Source of the DNA: Saccoglossus kowalevskii
Taxonomy: Eukaryota > Hemichordata > Enteropneusta > Harrimaniidae
Direction of reading: 5' to 3'
NCBI RefSeq assembly: GCF_000003605.2
Contig: NW_003133845.1
Location: 440,969-471,151 of the forward strand
Length of the DNA stretch: 30,183 bases
In this document: positions 1-10,609 of the stretch, piece after piece
How positions within the stretch are numbered: position 1 is the stretch's first letter
Layout of the letters: every line of letters begins with the position of its first letter
Notes under the pieces: model-generated
Databases searched by the model: none
Told to the model about the DNA's origin: nothing
Seen by the model: only the letters and a program-made list of their open reading frames with translations
Made by a program: the position numbers and the translations under genes

Positions 1-48
1 TATAATCTTATAATTTATATAATCTTATAATTTATATAATCTTATAAT
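1..48. repeat. 17-bp AT-rich tandem repeat
   Basis: The unit TATAATCTTATAATTTA occurs twice exactly (1-17, 18-34) and a third copy runs to about 48 before diverging. The array starts at the window edge and may extend to the left. Confidence 0.8.
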
Positions 49-2528
49 CTTATATATTATAATCAGAAGGAACTTCTGAGTCAAGTATATTGCTAAAATG
101 TTTTAAATTTTGTTCTACTAATGACCTCGGATTCAATTTTTATTATAATTTTATTTCATTATAATTTTTAATGACCGATTTGAAAGATAATGATTTAAAA
201 TATTTACATAAAGAATAAATCCTAATACATATGATGGCACATAAGTACAGAAATGTATATAAATACATATAATTGACTCATCCGAACAAAGAATATGTCA
301 ATCGTGAGCTATATGTTTAACAAAGATAAATATATATATATGCATTGTCAAATGATGTGACAATCTTTTTAAAATATATGACATTTTAATATTTCCGGTG
401 TTTTGTTTGTATTCCTGTAAATCTAGCAATACTGCTGTCATTCACATTATGAGATTATTTACAATATTCATTTGATATATAATAAATACAAATATATAAT
501 TAAAATACAAAATAAATAATGTATTTTTCATATGTATATACATAACCTAAGGAAAAAAACAAGGATTGTAAACAGTTGATGAGAATTATACAATAGAAAA
601 TGAGATTGGATTGCAATTACTATCGATGATTAATAAGTTCTGTAGAGTGTTAACAAAACCAAGCTGACTTTTTAGACAATTTGTGTTTTTTTAGATGATA
701 TGTGATTACAGGGATGTGGCTAAAACAATTGTCACACAATATACTGGTGTACTGTAAAACATGTTGAAATGTAATTTTAGCAAATCTGACTAAATGTATC
801 AATTAAAATTTCAATTTAGGTAAATTTACAATAATCTCATTGTGAGAATATACTTTATTTTAAAAATTATCCACATTTTGAATTACCTAAATTAGCTAAA
901 ACGATGTACCTTACAGTAATTGCTCTGGAATTATTTCTAAATGTAGCTTATTTTACAATGATTGTCATTTACAACGATTGTAATGAGATGCACTTGTTCA
1001 TGTTCATGTTCAGACTTGAGAAACTGTAACATACAAACAGATTGTATTTACATTCATATGTGATTGTATTTTATTTTATGAATCTGTCTATCATTCACCA
1101 ACAGTCATCATAAGCAGCATGCTGTCAATAACGTATTGACAAATTACTATTCATAAAATATGCATTGGCGTAATCCTCACAGCAAAAATGTAGCAGTATA
1201 TTTCCCAATCTAATTATGAACGTGAACAAGACTATATAATAGGGAATTTTGACGTCATATTCCACTAATAGCAGTGATCAATTGTTGTGAATAACATCTT
1301 GATCTTTATCATGGACTACATGTTTATACATCGTCATTAATAATCCAATGTTCAAACATACAAATACTTGATTTAATGATTCATGTTTCATAATAGAAAT
1401 AAACCTGTCAATCATTATAGGTATTGGCTATAAAGTCACTTTCGTTTACGATCATTGAATCAACATATCCCACTGGTTCTTATGCTGTATCTCCAGTGAC
1501 TGTGACGGTAAGACACTGAATATTATTCTATTTAACTACCATTATTGACCTGAAGTGGGAATAAGCCAGGCGCTTTGTAGCAAAAAAGATTCTGAACTCT
1601 CAAATTATGGCCTGTTGCAGAGTGTGTCTTTAGAAACGGTAAGGCGAATCCGAATAATTTGGTTTGAGAGAGACAAAAATGGTCAATTATCATCAGATGT
1701 TTCTCTCTATTTATGGTCACATTTTCTATTGCTCCATATTATACTACATTCAGTGGATAGAATAAGCAGGATATTTCGTCAAGGCTCTGAACAAATGACA
1801 GTTCCCACGCCCGTTTAATAAAGTTGATATTGTAGGGTCGATCATTGCATATTGTCTACATTAAAAACGTGTAGTAAGAACATTTAAGTTACGTCAGTCA
1901 CATTTTATGTTACCTAATAAATTGTGCTTCCACTATCATGTGCCTGCAGTTATAAGGCCAGACTTTTATTATCCCTTGTTTCGCGAACCCGCCGAATGAA
2001 GAGGAGCCAAAAATGAAATAAAAATAAACTTTTATTTCAGCGTAATTTCTCGCGCCCGTCGACTTGTAAGTGCAAAAAATTATTTTTATCTTCATTTTTT
2101 TCCCCCGCCGCATAACAACCCAAGTTGCATTATCGTGGGAGTATCATGATTAAAGTACCGAAGTTTCGCGCAGATGAGCAACAAGGTTATACATGGAATA
2201 ACATTTTATTTCATTTCTTCTCTTCGATCAATGATCTCACTTACAATTCTTTGAGAATCACACAAATCTAATGGAAAAAAAAGAAATAACTTTATTTTTT
2301 CGCCCTCCTCAAAAAAATTGCCTTATAAAAACTCGAGAAACAAGGAATAAAAAAAGCCTGGCCTAAATGAATTATAAATTCCGACATGTTTACAGTTCAT
2401 TTATTTGTTATGATCTATATACGCCATATCTCAACGCGAAATACTGTTAGTTTTCGAGGATTACACATAATTTGTGTTCAATCAATTTCTTTCTAATAAT
2501 TATCTTGTCTTTCCCATAGATTGACATT
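49..2528. other. AT-rich intergenic flank upstream of the protease
   Basis: No exon with plausible splice sites or a recognisable protein family was found on either strand. The open frames here are short and look like chance. The last 250 bases probably hold the protease promoter and 5' leader. Confidence 0.6.
2324..2330 (+). promoter_or_regulatory. TATA-box candidate for the protease gene
   Basis: TATAAAA lies about 200 bases upstream of the first protease ATG. A polypyrimidine-CCATAG sequence ending at 2519 could be an acceptor, so the leader may contain an intron between this box and the ATG. This rests on motif and position only. Confidence 0.25.
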
Positions 2529-2591
2529 ATGTCGTTGAGTTTGGTTTGCATTTGGATTTTCGTCTTGGGAATTTCTGCCAGCCCTCCAAGG
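2529..2591 (+). CDS. Protease exon 1: signal peptide
   Basis: It encodes residues 1-21, starting [14 protein letters not shown] and ending SPPR. The donor GTAAGG starts at 2592, phase 0. This is the only ATG that gives a signal peptide in frame with exon 2. Confidence 0.85.
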
Positions 2592-5500
2592 GTAAGGCCT
2601 ACATTGCTTTGTTAATTGGTGTTATCATACACATTATTAATCCAGGATAAGCTATAACCATATTGTTACTACGTACTAATGCACAACCGACGCAGATGTT
2701 GATGTTGCTGTTGCTGTTTTTATATTGCAAAATATTAGCTGAATTGCTCTTTTTCAGGAAAATTCAATTTCAAATATTTTTATCCAACTTTAAAAACACG
2801 TGCGGTAGCTATCGTAAATATGTACTGGGCCTAGATATTCATCCACGGTATTTTGAGACTGCTGCACGCCCATTATTTTTTGGGAACAGCGCATGCTCGG
2901 ATCCCTGTTTCAAAATGGCCGCGGTGTGAATTTTGCTCTGGTGTTTCGATTTTCACAGGATTTCCCCTGTTTTATTCCGAATAAAGGTAATATAAGTCGA
3001 TCGATAGTTTCTACCGATATCGTGCTTGAGTTGCTATGGCTTTCACACGAACGTGCCACACTTAGTATCTGTCATCTTTGCCAGCCAAGAAATGTTTGTT
3101 TCGGGTCATCCCTCCAAACTAACCCTTGGTAGATTGAACCACTAACAGTGAGTGTGTATTTAATAGGCGACCTTAACGACAAAGAGAGGAGATGCAACAA
3201 AAATAAACAGCCAATCAGCTATCTTGTATCAAAATACAGTAGAGCGGTTTTTTTTTTATCAGGCGACCCAAGCAGAACATATCACGCAGTTTTTCATGAT
3301 ATAAATCCTCACCGATCACCAAAACCATGCAATTGAGGCATTACTAGCTGGAAAAAATTAGTTTGTTGCAACGAGGACAGAGAGTCGCAAATCCGGAACT
3401 CTTCAGTGATTAGTCTTTCAAAGTTGACAGTTTCATTACTTTGTTAAAACTTAAATGCTTTATATAAAGAATATCCTAAACATCAAAACAGAGTTTCTTG
3501 CGTATTATCCATTCTGGCACGTTCGTCTATTTCAGATGGCTAAAGTTCCCTCAAAACCTTGAAAGCAAATCGGAAAGTAACAGTGGCCGGGGCAGCAGCA
3601 GTACAGCCAACGACAATTTTGTATGCGCAGTATCGTTGCGAAGTAGTTTCAGTGACGTCATCCATGTGATACACCGTGTAATATCCGCTTGGCGGGCAAT
3701 ATAATATGTAATATACATTTTTATTTAATGTCATGTGTCATGAAATTATCATTAACCTCTGGCACCATCAATATCATGGACATGACCGTCATCCCCTGGG
3801 CAGGCAACAAACCGTGATATTGCCCTCACAAACATTATTATTTAACTGTTTCGTCCCTGATATAACACGTGCTGAATTCAGCAGTTGTATATGTTAGTGG
3901 TAGTAATATCCTCAGATATGTCGTTATGGCACGGGAACGGGGCTATGCGATTGGCTTAATATGAAAAATGTTTGATGAAATGGAGGACAAGCAGAATCAT
4001 TTTGAATGCATTGCAATCATTAGTGCAATAATTGTAGGGAATTCAACTCCATGTTGTAATGCGTTAGCTACTTATGCATTGACTGCTTTAATGAAATAAA
4101 TACTATGTGAGCAACATAAATCCCCCATCAACAAATCGTCGTCAAATTTCCAGCACTCTTGACACTGACCATTCAGAAGCCATGACCATATCTTCTATAA
4201 TTATTCATGCTTAACAATATTCTGACACTTTCAGACAAGCTGCTTAATAATTTGCAGCAAGGATAAACTGCTGGTTTGTCGTGCTTGTCATTTATTATGT
4301 ACCTACGTAAATCTCAGACATTTGTTATACATACATACTTAATAAAAACCAAATATGCACATGCATTGTGCACATATTCAATTCCTATGCAATTGTGCAC
4401 ACAATGAAGTGATTTGGATAAACTTATCATTAATTAGTTACATATCTAAATTATTTAAGATGTATTATAGATACACATTTTATTTCAATTACGTGTTGTG
4501 TGCACATATTTGTAGTAGATTTGAATAAACTAATAGCTGGTCTTGTGACCTCTTTAAATTATATGCATATACCTAGAAATATATTGCAAATATATCTCTT
4601 TACTATTACTTTGAATTGAACTACTGTGTTATGAATTTAGGAATTATTTTATGAAATAAGAATTATGATTTTTCAGATTATTATTCTCGATGGATGCTGT
4701 TCACCGCATTAATTTGTTTAATTTTTTTTCTTTACAGATTGCGTATGTAAGAGACTTATTACGAGAATTTGGTAAGTAAATTCACTTATTTGTGTACATG
4801 AGCGATGTTTGATTACATACAGCAAAATTGTGCCTTCCCAAACACTAACTAATAGCATTAAGTTTATCCACAAAAGATTTGCTCATGAATGGAGCATTAT
4901 TTCTATATTCTTTTTCAATTTTTTTTTTTACAGAACCGATATCGAATGGAACAACCAACATAGTAGGCGGAACTATTGTGGAGCCACATTCGAACCCTTG
5001 GCAGGTATTGTTATACTTTAAAGAAGGTAACGCATGGTATATTTGTGGCGGTATTCTCGTCGACCCGTTATTTGTACTGACTGCAGCACATTGTGGAGGG
5101 TATGTATAGGTTGTCTTTAATTATATAAGAACTTGAATGATCCAAGCATGTTGTACTTCACTACTCGATTTGGGTTCTCACTCTCCTGAAATAAATAATG
5201 ATAGAAATGTATGTAGATTACAAACGAGCTCGCTTTGGTGTCGTATTTACAGACAATGTCAGAAAATGCATTGCAACGATGCACCAACATTGTATCAACT
5301 TTGCAAAACTAAAGTTTGGAACATTTGTAACAATCTTGTGTATGGTTGATAGCAACAGGTGCATTATGTATATAGTCTAGTGCCATTTCCACAATATGTT
5401 GATGGTAGGGGCATTTAGGGTAAAAATTGAGAACCATACTTTTTCGCATAATTTGGCATGCTGAATGCAATATTTTAATTTGGTCTAATTTCCTAGTAAA

Positions 5501-8177
5501 TGTTGATGTTTATGAGAAACAGTTTGTTAATTCTTTGCATAGTTCATTTCGTAGTAATTTGATTCATGAAAGTTATTTTGGAAGTGTTTGGAGTACACTT
5601 AACCATCTAATGTGATATGCATAGATTTGACGACTATGAACGTAAACAAGTTCTGTTAGCATCGTTCACTGGTTCTATTATCTTCTGTAAATTATCCATT
5701 GGTAAAACTCCTAAGTCACTAATGTTTGGTCATAATATTTATTTGCTTGTTGACATACTGTTTGAAAGTAATGACGATTCAGATGAAGACAAGTCTGATT
5801 TAGTACTGAGGCAGAAATCAAGTTTGTGGAGTGCATATGCCTGAGCTTGCGAAAACTTAGAAGGTAGTACTCACGTAAAAAGATGCATTGTCTGCCGAAA
5901 ATATGAACGATATGAAATGATTTGCCGGAAGAAGTATCTGTAACCAAATTTTGGAACCACGTTAACTAGATCGTGATGGCCAGAACAACTAATATACCAC
6001 AAATAAATAAAAGTCAGATAAAATTGTGGCATTTATACCTGTTATTTCGTTAAGAATCTTTAGTGTATTCGCAATGGGATACATGGAAAAAAGTATTGAG
6101 TTTATTTTGAAGCGATCACAGTCTATGATAACAAGTTGCATCGTGGAAGTTAGAATGCAGCAGCATGTATTCGGAAGCAATATTCCTCTGTCGAAGATCG
6201 GCCGGTCAATGTAAGCTGCGAAATAAAGAAATTCTAGTTCAAAATCAAATCGTTCGATTTTTGCGGCAGACGTTCGACGCGCGTCTTTCATGCATCTCGC
6301 GAGATCTCGCAATTGTACGGAAAATCACCAATTACACCCGCTCTGTAACTTATACATACATTGCCGCAAATATCATTGCTTATACATATTGCTTATTAAA
6401 TTATGTAAGTGAACGATATCCTACATTGCAGGGCAAAGCCAAGAAACTATGAAGTTTGGCTTGGTGAGCATGATCGTTCCAGTAGCGACGATGGAATCCT
6501 GTACTCGGTGGAGTCGGTAACAGTCAGTGAAAACTATAACAAGAACTCGCTTGATAGTGATTATGCTCTGCTCAAATTAAAAACTGCGGCAGACATCACC
6601 AATACCAAAATAGCCACAATACCCTTAGGCACAAGAAAAATACTGAGTGGAGAACAATGTGTAATTACAGGATGGGGGACAACATCATCCGGTACGTGTT
6701 ATTCATTCACGTCGTGTTATTCCTTTAAAATAGAAGTGTCGCCATCTCACACATGCATCGCATATACAATGACATTGTTTTTTTCCAATGACAATTCGTC
6801 ATCACTTTTCAGTATGTGTGACAGTCATGTCAGTGAACAGATATACTAGTAGTAAACATATTAAGAGGATGACTTGGGGTAGATTCAACAAAGCACAGAC
6901 AATATACAATTCTACAACTCTACAGAGATGATTTCAGACACATTTGTAAATAACAATATGTAATTTGTTTGGTTATATGAACATTGATGGGTAAGGTGTA
7001 AATATGTCATTTTAGCTACAATCATAATAGTATGGTGAATATAACGAGTCCTAAGTAAGATGTTAAGAAAATTTAAACGATTTTTGCATAATATATTGCC
7101 GTGACAATTGATATAAAATGGTACATATGCTGTTAATTTTGTTGTGGAGTTGAGTTAAGTCAATTCACAATGACAATAATTGTTTAAATGTGTTTTTTTT
7201 TTCCCAGGAAGTACTTCTCGATATCTTCAAGGCACAGCTGTATCTGCATTAAATAATACAGAATGTAGTGCTAAATGGAGTGGTGTGACAGTGACAGATA
7301 ATATGCTTTGTGCTGGTAATGGGCCACAAGGTGTATGCCCGGTACGTCATGACACTAAACAAATTATCCCCTCTGGCATCACGAAGTCAAATATCACGTG
7401 ATTCGACAAATATGTCAGGACATAGTTGGCGCACTCACATCAACATTCGATTTGATAAACGCCAATACAACAGCCGGTACTACGCCAATCCCATCTCTTG
7501 GTTGGTTGGAACTGGACTGAATTTATATCTTTAAAACTAGTATCTTATTGTAATATACAACATACGGTTTGAATATGACGTTATGCACAATATTATCTAA
7601 CTATCTTTTTTGCACTTTCATGTTAATTGGAAGTCTGGTTGGTCTGCCTATTGTTTTAACGGCACGTGGCACTATCATGAGAAAGAACAGAACCAATTCG
7701 TAATTAATAATACATAGATCTCTTCACTCTCTCTCTCCACGCTTACATGTCAGGTAGTTCCACGCGGTATCTCGTCAGTTGTCGTGGGAGCACTCAAATT
7801 CTAATTTAAGATATCCCATTTCCTGACACCGTAATAGATGAAGAAACAGACGTAGGAGATTCAGTGTTGCTATAGTTGTATTATACTATTTGCTTCCGTG
7901 TGCAAATTGGGTTTGTTAGATCGATATTAATATATATGCTGGTCTATTTTCTCAGGGCGATAGCGGTGGACCTTTGATTTGCCAGACGGATGGAGCATGG
8001 GAAGTCCATGGTATTACAAGCTGGGGACATAGAGATTGTGGAACATCTGGATTTCCAGATGTGTATACTCGCATAAGCATCAACTACGCTGACATCAGTG
8101 GCATAATCTCGGGTACCGGCACTGTCAGTGGTGATGGTACTGGTAATGTTGGCAGGGGCCGTGGCAACAAGCCCTAA
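2529..8177 (+). CDS. Secreted S1-family (chymotrypsin-fold) serine protease, six coding exons, complete
   Basis: This encodes an extracellular serine endopeptidase of 292 residues. The coding exons are 2529-2591, 4738-4771, 4934-5099, 6432-6691, 7208-7341 and 7956-8177, all with GT-AG introns and matching phases. Residues 1 to about 18 form a hydrophobic signal peptide, 19-41 a short propeptide, and the mature chain begins with IVGG at 42. The catalytic triad is His85 (TAAHC), Asp131 (DYALLKL) and Ser222 (GDSGGP). Four disulfides of the fold are supported: Cys70-86, 164-228, 194-209 and 218-247. Specificity-pocket positions 189, 216 and 226 (chymotrypsin numbering) are Gly216, Gly243 and Asp254, so it is not a trypsin; the pattern resembles crab collagenase and neutrophil elastase. 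The residue before IVGG is Asn, not Arg or Lys. A Gly-rich tail follows residue 267. No further domain is present. The family call is secure; the substrate is not known. Confidence 0.93.
2592..4737 (+). other. Protease intron 1
   Basis: This intron is 2.1 kb. The part from about 2800 to 3720 is richer in GC than the rest and carries several short open frames without recognisable domains, perhaps an unidentified repeat. The part from 3900 on is AT-rich with TGCACA-type short palindromes (about 4350-4400). Confidence 0.75.
4738..4771 (+). CDS. Protease exon 2: propeptide micro-exon
   Basis: This 34-base exon encodes [11 protein letters not shown] plus one base. It follows TTTACAG and ends before GTAAGT at 4772. 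It is charged and amphipathic, and the phases on both sides fit only if it is included. Confidence 0.8.
4934..5099 (+). CDS. Protease exon 3: activation site and catalytic His
   Basis: It follows a long T tract and CAG. It encodes an NGT sequon, the TTN/IVGG activation junction, the first Cys of the His-loop disulfide (CGG) and TAAHC. The donor GTATGT starts at 5100, phase 2. Confidence 0.92.
5100..6431 (+). other. Protease intron 3, contains a retroelement relic
   Basis: This 1.3 kb intron carries a degraded LTR-retrotransposon integrase fragment, listed separately. About 6150-6320 is locally GC-rich (GATCGGCCGG, GACGCGCG, CTCGCGAGATCTCGC) and remains unexplained. Confidence 0.75.
5617..5941 (+). 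mobile_element. Degraded LTR-retrotransposon (Ty3/Gypsy-like) integrase fragment
   Basis: The + frame from 5617 carries the end of a retroelement integrase core: an F-D-x-Y start, QVLLA, then [10 protein letters not shown] followed by LLVDILFE. In-frame stops at 5842 and 5938 interrupt it. Past the first stop the same frame gives ACENL..S...KR, like the stretch that follows this motif in Ty3/Gypsy polyproteins. No LTRs, protease or reverse transcriptase were seen nearby. It is a dead fragment inside the protease intron. Spacing and key residues support the family; the exact clade is unknown. Confidence 0.6.
6432..6691 (+). CDS. Protease exon 4: catalytic Asp
   Basis: It follows CATTGCAG. It encodes residues 88-174, including WLGEHD, the Asp131 motif DYALLKL and CVITGWGT. 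The donor GTACGT starts at 6692, phase 1. Confidence 0.92.
6692..7207 (+). other. Protease intron 4
   Basis: This is an AT-rich intron of 516 bases ending in a T-rich tract and CCCAG. Nothing else was recognised. Confidence 0.8.
7208..7341 (+). CDS. Protease exon 5: Cys168-182 loop and pocket residue 189
   Basis: It follows TTCCCAG. It encodes TECSAKW, MLCAGNG and GVCP. The exon ends immediately before the catalytic-Ser GDSGGP, with donor GTACGT at 7342 and phase 0. Confidence 0.92.
7342..7955 (+). other. Protease intron 5
   Basis: This intron of 614 bases contains a CT-rich run near 7720-7740 and no recognisable feature. It interrupts the gene just before the catalytic-Ser motif. Confidence 0.8.
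7956..8177 (+). CDS. Protease exon 6: catalytic Ser and C-terminus
   Basis: It follows TTCTCAG. It encodes [23 protein letters not shown] and the Gly/Ser/Thr tail ending RGRGNKP, with a TAA stop at 8175-8177. Confidence 0.93.
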   Translation, partial: GDSGGPLICQTDGAWEVHGITSWGHRDCGTSGFPDVYTRISINYADISGIISGTGTVSGDGTGNVGRGRGNKP

Positions 8178-8223
8178 TGTCATTAGAAGTAAAAAAAAAC
8201 ATGTTCTGAATCAACAAGATTTA

Positions 8224-8278
8224 AATAAAAATAAAAACAGAAATATTTAAAATATAAATATTGTTGATGAGTAATAAA
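8224..8278 (+). terminator. Poly(A) signal candidates of the protease gene
   Basis: AATAAA occurs at 8224-8229 and again at 8273-8278, 47 and 96 bases after the stop codon, in an A-rich 3' region. Either could direct cleavage. Confidence 0.55.
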
Positions 8279-8921
8279 TAAGTCGCTTGCCGTTGCATAT
8301 TTAATTGCATTTACATGTACGTGTATTGGCGTCATACCCATTAAACTCAAGTTGTTGTTCTGAGTTTTTATTTTACAATATTATTGTGTGCACAAACGTT
8401 GACATTTCTCCTTGTCAGCTGTGACAATTTTATTGAAATCATTTTTTTTGATAAGGTCAATTGTTCAATTACTACCATGATGACAGATATCAGTAGTACA
8501 ATATGAAACCTTCCTTTATTTTATTTTATTTTTCGAAAAATTTTCTTTGAAACTAAAAATTTGCATTCCAGCTCAGCAGCCAATCAGCGACGGCCTAACG
8601 CTTAGATGACAATTTCGGTTTCAAATACCCCGGCTTAGTGTTCTATGTTCTTCGCGTAATTAGGTGTTCGTATGCAAGGGATTTTTCCACGCAAAAACGA
8701 CGAATTAGGCCGAATTTTGTTATCGGTTGGCTTAATATAACCCCAACGGACCGTATTTTTGTGAAAGATTGGTATTTTTGACCTGATTTGTAGGAATCTG
8801 AAAAACGCGTTTCACAACTTGTCTCTTATTTAGTTTTCGCTGCATTCAAGATGGCGGCCCCCATATAGTAAATATCGTATTTATTTTATTATCACGTGTG
8901 CGCCAGCTGACTGTGATATAG

Positions 8922-9405
8922 GCATAGTTAGGGACGACGTCAAAAGATCGATGTCAGATAAAAAACTTATTTCCTTTAGTTTGGGGGTGGGGGGTTTTGA
9001 CCTCAAAAAGTTTTCATCCTACAAAAACGATTTTATTTTTTTAATGAAGTCAAAAAATCTTGGAGTATTTGTAGTTCGTTTTTTTTCTATCCAATCATGG
9101 ACAGAAATAACCGAAAAGGAAAAAAACACATCTAAGACGAGAAAATGGTTTTGTTCGAGTGTAAATCTGTGCGTCAAATGAGGTGCATTTGTAAAATCTG
9201 TTTACACCCACCCGACAACCAACTGTTCCGCAATACTACTGTCCGATTATCAATTTGTATTTAATAGTGAATGTAGTATGAAGCCATGACCAATATTTAT
9301 CAATTAAGTTTCAGTGGGGGGTAGGGGGGTTTGGAAAAAAAAACTAAAGGAATTAAGTTTTTTATCCGACATCGATCTTTTGACGTCATCCCTTACTATA
9401 CGGTA
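8922..9405. mobile_element. Element with long imperfect terminal inverted repeats (TIR type)
   Basis: About 60 bases at 8928-8987 reappear inverted at about 9335-9395. Shared blocks include GACGTCAAAAGATCGATGTC, GATAAAAAACTTA and TTCCTTTAGTTT. Each arm ends towards the centre in a G-rich run (GGGGGTGGGGGG near 8983; GGGGGGTAGGGGGG near 9315). No transposase frame lies between the arms, so it is probably non-autonomous. Ends and target duplication are uncertain. Confidence 0.65.
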
Positions 9406-9540
9406 TACATAGATTGATGTTATATTGGAAACGTGTGTTATAGTGGGTCCCACACTACAATTAGAAACCCCATCGTACAGTAATATATGTAAATGCAATT
9501 TGCAAATCAACTTTTAAGCCTTTTCACGTTGTTTCTCGCG

Positions 9541-9850
9541 TACTACTATCAAACTGATGTCAATGAATCTTACATAGATGTATATTGTACATTCGTGTAT
9601 ATTAATGACCTAATTTACACATTATTTATCTAATTTTCGCTTTTTCTCAAGTATCATTCAACCGATTACAATGAAACTTGGTACATAGATGCTTTGGGAT
9701 AATGCGCAAACCTTATTAGTTTTTAGTTTAAATTCGTGTATATTAATAACCTAATTTTCACATTATTTATCTGATTTTAAGTATTTTCGGTTTTTCGCAA
9801 GTACCATTCAACCGATTTCAATGAAACTTGGTACATAAATCCTTAGCCAT
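9541..9850. repeat. Tandem duplication with units of about 140 bases, two full and one partial copy
   Basis: The stretch from TTCGTGTATATTAATGACC through ATGAAACTTGGTACATAGA (about 9592-9690) recurs at about 9733-9838 with few changes. A partial older copy (AAACTGATGTCAATGAATCT) precedes it at about 9550. The shared core is a CATTCAACCGATT..AATGAAACTTGGTACAT motif. Confidence 0.75.
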
Positions 9851-10281
9851 AAGCCATATTATTGTTCTGTTTATAACCAGTATCTGACAATGTGATCTGA
9901 TATGATATCAGATGATTATATATGGTCATGTGACCTCATTAATAAGCATAATTGTAATATCTTACTGTTGCAGATTTGGACATGCAACCGGTGCAATAAT
10001 TTTGTTGTCTGACAAGATATATAATCAAAATATCAAGTCATCATATATGGTCATTATTCAAATTAAATATGTATAATATAATCACCCTAATTATTGCTTG
10101 CAGTTATATTTTTAAATGCTGTATTTGCTCTATTAGAAAGAACAAAGACAAGTCTATGGTCAAAATAAGACATATTTCAATAATTTTGCATGCAATAAAC
10201 GCAATTGTTGCTTTATGTGTATTTACGATTGGCTTCTAATATAGTAAATACTGTAACAGTATCCCTTACTTCATGCATCCA

Positions 10282-10609
10282 ATCCTCGGGGGCGGAGCTA
10301 CGTCACGGACGTTCTACGTTGCTAAGACGCGCACCACTGTACCACGTATTTCTATGGGCTTTGTGCGCGCTGCTGTGGAACGCCGGTGGAGCCGGTGAAA
10401 ACTCAAGAAAACAACACAAACTCAACTTTGAAGTAATCCCGAACAACCAAATTCATATATGTTACACACGTAGGGCTAATCTTGTTACACTGTTCAGGGG
10501 ACTCTCAACAACCATCGCAAAGTACCGTTTTCTGCGAGTTTTTGGTCTTTGTTTTCACCGCGAGGGTTGCCAGGCGGTAGAAAATGCCCGGATGTCCGCC
10601 CCCGAGGAT
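10282..10609. mobile_element. 328-base element with perfect 15-base terminal inverted repeats
   Basis: ATCCTCGGGGGCGGA at 10282-10296 is the exact inverse of TCCGCCCCCGAGGAT at 10595-10609. The interior is more GC-rich than its surroundings. A + strand frame of 147 codons crosses it but shows no domain. No clear target duplication flanks it, so the superfamily is open. It lies about 170 bases beyond the alkaline phosphatase stop codon. Confidence 0.7.

Noticed and set aside
2663-3336. Series of short + strand frames in protease intron 1 that could be extra exons
   Set aside because: Exon 1 (phase 0) joins exon 2 directly and gives a normal short propeptide. None of these frames has family similarity.
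5989-6312. - strand frame of 107 codons in protease intron 3
   Set aside because: It has no domain, mixed composition and no splice context, and lies inside a well-supported intron on the opposite strand.
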